A DNA stretch of 64,000 nucleotides. It comes from Lytechinus variegatus (lineage: Eukaryota; Echinodermata; Echinoidea; Temnopleuroida; Toxopneustidae). Below are positions 57,760 through 64,000 of this stretch, one piece after another. Positions within the stretch are counted from its first letter, which is position 1; every line of letters begins with the position of its first letter. The translations under genes were made by a program, and so were the position numbers. The stretch lies in the NCBI RefSeq assembly GCF_018143015.1, contig NC_054740.1:68798356-68862355 (forward strand). Direction: 5' to 3'. Under the pieces are notes generated by a model. The model saw nothing but the letters and a program-made list of their open reading frames with translations. It was not told where the DNA came from and ran no database searches.

Positions 57760-58278
57760 CCCAGGGGGGGGGCACATACGTGGATAACACGCGCAACCAA
57801 AAAACACGTAAAAAGGATGTCTTTTTCACGATAGGGCACATTATGTACGTAACGTGACAAGGGTGTCAAAAACACAAAAATAATGAAAAAAGGGTACGGT
57901 ATCTATTTCGCTAGGGAAGTTACATGTTTAGGGTCAAATTTGCAGGGATGATAAAATTAAAATGTTTTACAAAGGATGCCCTTTTTACCCCAACACAGGG
58001 CCCAACATTATGTGTTTAGAGTCCGATTTGCGCGAAGTGTGGAAGGTGGGGTCGTACTATAAACTATATGAAAACCGACGACCGAATGACATGTGACATA
58101 ACAATAGAATATTCATGTTGTTTAGGGGCTCATTTCAGGGAATATTTGCCAAGAGGGTTCCACAAGCCAATACTTGTTGAAGGGTGCATTTTCAGAATGT
58201 GGTAATTACGTGTTTAGGGTGCTTTTCGAGACCCCATGGTCGCATGGTATCCACTCGTCAATGGAAGTGGCCCCCAGG
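57760..58278 (-). mobile_element. hAT-type MITE, copy 1
   Basis: A perfect 8-bp target duplication CATATATG (57752-57759 and 58279-58286) flanks a 519-bp element. Its ends CCCAGGGGGGG and GGCCCCCAGG are inverted. Internally it matches the copy at 62107-62657 in reverse orientation (for example CACGTTACGTACGTAACGTG-like and CATGGTATCCACTCGTCAAT words). No transposase. Confidence 0.85.
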
Positions 58279-58666
58279 CATATATGGCACACTAAGGTTC
58301 ATAGACCTATAATATATGCAGATATCTTCTTCACAAAACTCTGAGTCGTTTCCCTGGGGATTTATTCTGTGAAACAGATGTGCATGGGGTAAAGGCAGCA
58401 ATATTGCAAAACCAAAATATACATATAAGATATCAATATAAAGAGATTTTGTTGAATTATTTACACATTTAAAAATGCATCGACCAATAATTACCAACAA
58501 AATCAGGGCTTATTTTTTATACAGAGAAAAACAAATTGAAATGAATTAAGTCAATTCATTCGTCCAATATGGCTAGCATCCCTAGCTACTGTATAGGAAA
58601 ATTTGCTTTGGAGGGCAATTAACCCAGTAATTCTTTCTTGAAAGAATTAAGAAAAAAGTCTCCCCG

Positions 58667-58691
58667 CCCCCCCCCCCCCCCCCCCCCCCCC
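58667..58691. repeat. Run of 25 C
   Basis: An uninterrupted poly-C run, preceded by TCCCCG. It is the longest homopolymer of C or G in the window and a likely replication or assembly trouble spot. Confidence 0.95.
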
Positions 58692-59624
58692 TCCTCATCC
58701 GATCCTTCTCCCTAGTTATTTTATCTGTGTTTGATGGATGGATATGGATGTATGGCCTATGGCGCATGCGTGTTTCGCATTTGTCAGATTTCGAGAACAA
58801 CAGAGTGAACAGCTGACTTACCTCGAAGTCGAAGACTTTTTTCTGTTCATTTTACCGTTTTGCATATTGTAGTGGTATGTTCATTCTTCATTGCATATAT
58901 CTGAACTTTGGTGATAAATGTGCACTGTGGTAGTTGGGTGATTTCGTTTTGCTGTCGGCTAAGTCGAGAGAGAGATGAATAAAATAAGTTTGCATCGAAC
59001 TGAGTTTGAACAGTCCGAGTGGGGACGTACCGGTACCGTAGCTTCTTCTTCTTCTGTATCCTTCCTCCGCTGTATCGGAGATCCGCAGTTTGATACTGCA
59101 TTAATGGTAGCGTTACATATTTTGACGTGAGAGTAAGGTAGATCGAGAGAGGTGAATCTTATGCATGAAATTTAAGACAAGTAGGTTAAGGTCGTTTCTG
59201 GAGGAATCTGCTAATTCGACGTCAGGTAGAAACAGGACGGAAGCGGTAAATTGTTGAGGTTCTTGATCATTGAAATACACAGAAAAATACTGCAGTTCCT
59301 CGTCTTCTTTTATTAAGTGTAGAAGTGTTTTCCTGTGTGTGCTAAACGCTGGGCAATTGGATAGTTATTCTCACAGGATTGTGATGAGCGTATTTGATAT
59401 GTGTTAATTGCATGCGCTGGTAATAGGGTTAGTCTGTGTGAAATATTATTATTAGACCGTTACCGTTAGGTCTTCATGTGGTAAGGGGTCCTAAACTAAG
59501 GCTATGCACCACTCATCGCACCTTGTTCATTGAATTAGTGAATGCAGAAAAATGGCAAATGTCCACTCTGTGTGTGGAACTGACTGCAGAGTGATGAAAG
59601 ATTCCTATTCAATTTTTTCTACAG
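58692..59624. other. Possible promoter and 5' UTR zone
   Basis: Mixed-composition sequence with GC-richer patches near 59030-59100 (TCCTCCGCTGTATCGGAG). It lies just upstream of a possible first coding exon. No TATA box seen. Confidence 0.25.
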
Positions 59625-59629
59625 ACAGC

Positions 59630-62600
59630 ATGGACAGAGCCAAGACAAAGAGGTAAGACTATTAAGAGGCTGCAGTTAATCTCTAAAATGCAGCGAAGCC
59701 CCCACAACAGTACGACAATACACCAGACGGTGGACTGTAGTGTTTCCAGAAGAAGATTTTTGAGTTGTATTCACTTTAATTTCCTTTTATTCTAATAATG
59801 TGAGCATATTAGAAATTGAGGCACAGGAAATGCTTTTTTTTTGCATGATAAATCGAGTGTGTAGCTTTTAGGACCCCTTCGACATGGTGTGGCGAAATTA
59901 AGAGGTGTTCAGGGAAACGGCGGGATTTTCGTATTACGTGAGTTTTGCAACATTTTCTTGGTTAATGATCTTTAGAATGTTTGCTACAAATTAGTGAAAG
60001 ATAATTTGTTCAAATATTAAAATTGGCATAGCTTTTATAGTTTGAAAACAAAATGCATAGCCTTAGGTCCCCCTAGCCAGGAGGCTTCTAGAGAGTAAAA
60101 ATCATTTACTAATGTAAGGTTACTCTCATACGAAGCCAGGGCTGCGCTTCTTTTCTACACGTGTGTGTACCACCAAAACACCTGAAACTTTCGCCCCCGA
60201 GATTTCTACTTTCTCTCTAAATGATCTAGCCCTAAATCATGTACATGGGATACAACTTCATTTCCGACATTTCTATGCTATGGATTTTATTTTTAGACAA
60301 GAATTCATTAAGAAAATGACAAAAATATGAAAAGAAGGAAGAGACTTGCCCGATGTTTACGCCGCCATCTTGTTTTCTATTGTTCTTCACCCATGATACG
60401 TGGGTGAATTTTTTACAGCTTAAAAAATAGGGTCTGTGGAATGAAAACATGTATTGTCTCCCACCTCTCACTTTAGCACTGGAGGGGGGGGAACAAAAGC
60501 TGAAAGAATCTACGCACATTCAGGACCATTCAAACTTTCAAAGCTTCAGTCTTGGTTAATTGCATTGGTTGTTGGTCTATACATCTTTCTTCACTTGGAT
60601 ATTGTATGGTAAGGTGTCTCAGCAGGGCTAAAGCTGCACACAATTGACACAACAAATGCAAATATATCAATTTCAATGGCAAAATGCTTTATTTGCACAG
60701 TATTTATGAGTTATGAATATGATAATGTTCTTTGTCCTCAGTTATAACATACACTGTACCTCTGTCAGATTAACTAAGAATAACACACTTAACCAGTACT
60801 TCTTTGCACAGTCAATTCATGTACATTTTTTATTTTTATTCATCACTTGCCTAAGTTGCCTAATCCTGAATTCATAGAAGATAAAAAAAAATTGTGGGTT
60901 GCCTATTCCAGTAGAGGGCCCCACAAAAATATGCTAAATATTAACAGATTTTGAGAACTGGCTGTGGTGAACAAAAAATACAAGGTGTGATTTTTATACC
61001 AAAATTATGTTTATTAACACTTTCCGGATTGTTTGGTGTGCATTGCGTAAACTCAACACAGATGAGGTGGTTGCAGACAACAATATCTAATTTATAGCAT
61101 GTACATGGATATGCGATGGGACTGCCCTGCTTTGTGACAAAGAATGAAAATATAGGAATTCAGCTTTTAAACAGAGGCTGCAAAAAAAATGACAAAAATG
61201 CAGAGAAAGCTTGCAACTCATTAGTAGTACTCTCTTGAATTAATAACTTTATGCTTGTATTGCTTGATAGGCTACTGTTTAATTTAGACCTTTGGGCACC
61301 GAAATGCAATTTCTTTGCATGGGAAATTTAGTGCATGCATTGTATCATTATTTAGGACCACTTCACAATCCTTCCAGCTTTATTAAGAGATCGATGCACA
61401 GAAAAACATGTCATTACTTTATACATTTGCACATGTGCATCCAACTTTTGATGAAGTTTTAATTGTTCTGATTGTTTTAAAGTTTTATGTTTATAATTTG
61501 AATCTACATGCTGCTTGTGTGGAATTGAATGAAAGAATAGGCCTGCTCTCTTTTGTTTATTTTTGTGTTTTATTTTGAAATGGTGCTACAAAGTATTGTT
61601 TCCAAGCTCACTGCCCTGGCAACATACCATATTGGACCACTGCAACATTTATCAAACATATACCACACTGAATTGATGTGAATTATTTATTTTTACAAGA
61701 GTGATACAGTGTCTGCAATCACTGCATGTAATGTGCAGCTGCCTCTTTGTTTACTTGAAAATGTTATATGCAAATAGGTCAGCTTACTCCAGTTTTGTAA
61801 CTCTCCTTGTATCTGTAGACACTGGTTGCCAGTAATCCTGTGCATTGAAAGGTTATACATCTTTTGTTCCTTAATCTCAATTCACACATAGTACAAGCCT
61901 GCAAAAGATAAAGCATTGTGAAGGTTTAGTAAATCAATAGAAAGAACCTAGAACTGTGTATGGTGAATATGGCAGCTTTTAATAAGTGATCACTTTGTGC
62001 ATTCTTGTTGACTGTGTGACTGAATGGTGAGTGAGTAGAGCTATGAACGTATGTATTATTATTCTGTTCACTGTCTTTGAATATACAATTCACATACTGT
62101 TCCATTCCCGGGGGGGCCACTTCCATTCACGAGTGGATACCATGCGCGACCATGGGGTCTCGAAAAGCACCCTAAACACGTAATTTCCATATTCTGAAAA
62201 TGCACCCCTTAACAAGTATTGGCGTGTCAAACCCTACCCTTAACAAGTATTGGAAACAAATCGATACTCTTGGCAAATATTCCCTGAAATGAACCCCTAA
62301 ACAAGTACAGGAATGTTTTATTGTTACGGGTCCTTTGGTTGTCGGCTTTACCTTATTTGGTTTAGTACGACCCCACCTTCTACACCTAGCGCAAATAGGA
62401 CTCTAAACACGTAGTGTTGGGGCAAAAAGGACATCCTTTATAAAACATTTTAATTTTGTTTTATCATCCCCGCAAATTCGATCCTAAACACGTAATTTTC
62501 CTAGCGAAATAGATACCCTTTTTTCATTATTTTTGTGTTTTTGACACCCTTTTCACGTTACGTACGTAACGTGCCCTATCGTGAAAAGGACATCCTTTTT

Positions 62601-63718
62601 ACGTGTTTTTTTGGTCGCGCATGGTATCCACTCGTCAATGTAAGTGGCCCCCCCGGGGTTCCATTACTAAATTCCATTTATGCATGTAGGTGTGTAGGTG
62701 TGTTTGTTTGGTTTTTTTTTTAAGAGAAAAAATATACAAGGGAAAATGAACAGTGATTGAGTGCTACTGTACATAATTTTTTGTGATTAGTTTTCTATTG
62801 TCTGTGTACTGCAGTATAAACTCATCAGTTGATGCTTGCGCACTGGTTTTACCGGGTCAGTAGCCATACTGTGAAAATAACAAGAAGAGCAACAAATTTG
62901 TTATGTTCTGCAGAGTGATGCTCCAGTGGAGCTATTCAGAGTACATGTACCAGATCTAGAATTTATATCAATTCAATTCATATCGCAGTAAAATGCAGTA
63001 TTGCCCATTCAATTAATTCTTGCTTTTATAAACAGCATTTTGCTTTAGAATTTGAATTCGCACTGAAATGACGATTCATATCTGATCCTTTTATTTTTTG
63101 TAAATTGACCTTTATTGTATACTGTATCATCATTGTATTCTTGACATACATAGTGCAGCCTCTTAAGTTGTGTACAATACATGCCTTCATACCCCCTTAC
63201 ACTTAGAAATTAAATGACATTTAATTTATCAGAGTGCCCTTGTTATACATTGTATCTCTGCTCAAAACCCATAACTCCAATTGCAAGCTTCTCTGTGAAA
63301 AAATAATGAGTCACACTAAACAATCTGGATGCAATTAAAACAAAACAAAAATAAAATTACTGAAATGAAAACCTACATGCCTAGCTGGTGTCAAAATAGG
63401 AAGTCATGAAATGAAACCAAAACAAAATACATGAAAATAGACATCAAACTAATAGTGGTAAAATGTGAGTTTTGAGAGGGGTTTGCGTATGTACAAGGCT
63501 CTTGTAAACAGTACTCACAATAAAGAAGATTAAAACAGGAAATGACATGAGCTGTAGTTCAGCTCTGTTTTGAAACTAGTTTCCTTTGTTTACTTTAAAC
63601 TGCAAGGGTATTGTGATCTCTCTTTTGTTCTCTCCAATCCAGGAAATGAAATATTTTGCTGCTGGCTACCAGCATCTAGATCCAGTCTTGCTACACTTGC
63701 TGTTAGCAGTTAAACAAG
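59630..63718 (+). CDS. Possible 5' exons of a gene running off the right edge
   Basis: The 59625-59652 exon (acceptor TTTTTTCTACAG, donor GAGGTAAGA) contains an ATG and codes for MDRAKTK plus two bases. The 63643-63718 exon (acceptor CTCTCCAATCCAG, donor CAAGGTATAAG) is open in its own frame: EMKYFAAGYQHLDPVLLHLL followed by LAVKQ, ending in phase 1. Joining the two directly puts the second in the wrong frame. Either another exon lies between them, or translation starts at the ATG at 63646. I do not recognise the product. Confidence 0.25.
59660..62098. other. Possible intron or intergenic stretch
   Basis: A minus-strand AAGATGGCGGC (YY1-type) lies at 60361-60371. No other feature supported. 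Confidence 0.35.
62107..62657 (+). mobile_element. hAT-type MITE, copy 2
   Basis: A perfect 8-bp target duplication GTTCCATT (62099-62106 and 62658-62665) flanks 551 bp. The terminal 16 bases CCCGGGGGGGCCACTT are exactly inverted at the other end, and the next 25 or so are nearly so (GAGTGGATACCATGCGCGACC). Repeated words include CCTAAACACGTA and AACAAGTATTGG. TTACGTACGTAA is a central-right palindrome. No ORF encodes a transposase. Confidence 0.9.
62666..63642. other. Gene-free stretch
   Basis: AT-rich, with no transposon ends or RNA gene seen. It may be intron if the right-edge gene is real. Confidence 0.35.
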
Positions 63719-64000
63719 GTATAAGTACGTCAAGTTAGAAGTCGCATCACACCATAAACATCACACCATCGACTGTCAAGAGGGATGAGAGCTTGGAGGT
63801 CATTTTTGACCAAGATAAAAAGCAATACATATCATGTGATCTTTGGTACATCCAGATAGAGCTACCAGGAATAATTTAATGTCTCCAAGGACATTTGTTG
63901 TGTTGATAGAAGATACATGTACATAATTTATGAAATTAGAATATGAGGGAGCAGTCAACTAAATGTGATGTATTTGTTTATTTGCATAATATGAAAGCAA

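Overview
The window looks like nuclear DNA of a marine invertebrate, most likely an echinoderm and probably a sea urchin. It is AT-rich. Its genes are split by GT-AG introns. Between and inside the genes lie many short inverted-repeat transposons, tRNA-derived SINEs, broken LINEs and long G or C runs. The species call is inference from gene and repeat style; no diagnostic marker gene is present.

Layout, left to right. 1-1275: 3' part of a non-LTR (LINE) reverse transcriptase on the minus strand, interrupted by an array of small perfect hairpins. 1.4-8.1 kb: fold-back elements, a small transmembrane ORF, a tandem duplication and a TTAA-flanked MITE. 8.2-12.9 kb: a five-exon plus-strand gene (my model) for a small acidic protein with a myristoylation-type N-terminus, followed by about 1.3 kb of ~118-bp tandem repeats. 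16.5-20.3 kb: a repeat thicket with a 1.05-kb transposon carrying palindromic units, and a second LINE fragment. 22.2-23.4 kb: an intronless aminergic-type GPCR. 25.6-30.5 kb: a four-exon SLC16-like major facilitator transporter. 30.9-34 kb: tandem duplications, SINEs and microsatellites. 35.1-41.6 kb (perhaps 44.2 kb): a proline-rich single-pass membrane protein gene with a TATA box, a NAGNAG acceptor and a 12-nt microexon. 39.1 kb: a tRNA-like gene with anticodon UCA on the minus strand. 47.3-48.7 kb: a large inverted repeat next to the start of the next gene. 49.2-53.2 kb: a three-exon NAD(P)H-dependent FMN reductase-like gene, whose second intron holds a transposon with repeated nuclear-receptor DR1 half-site pairs. 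57.8-62.7 kb: two copies, in opposite orientation, of a hAT-type MITE, each with a perfect 8-bp target duplication. 59.6-63.7 kb: possible first exons of a gene leaving the window on the right.

The protein genes do not form an obvious pathway. They are ordinary neighbouring eukaryotic genes: a neurotransmitter-type receptor, a solute carrier, a flavin reductase, a membrane adaptor-like protein and an unknown acidic protein. The most unusual content is structural: hairpin arrays, nested insertions datable from an empty site, and a promoter-proximal inverted repeat. No retrovirus, LTR element, Polinton or toxin gene was recognised. All gene models come from reading splice sites and frames by eye; no similarity search was run.
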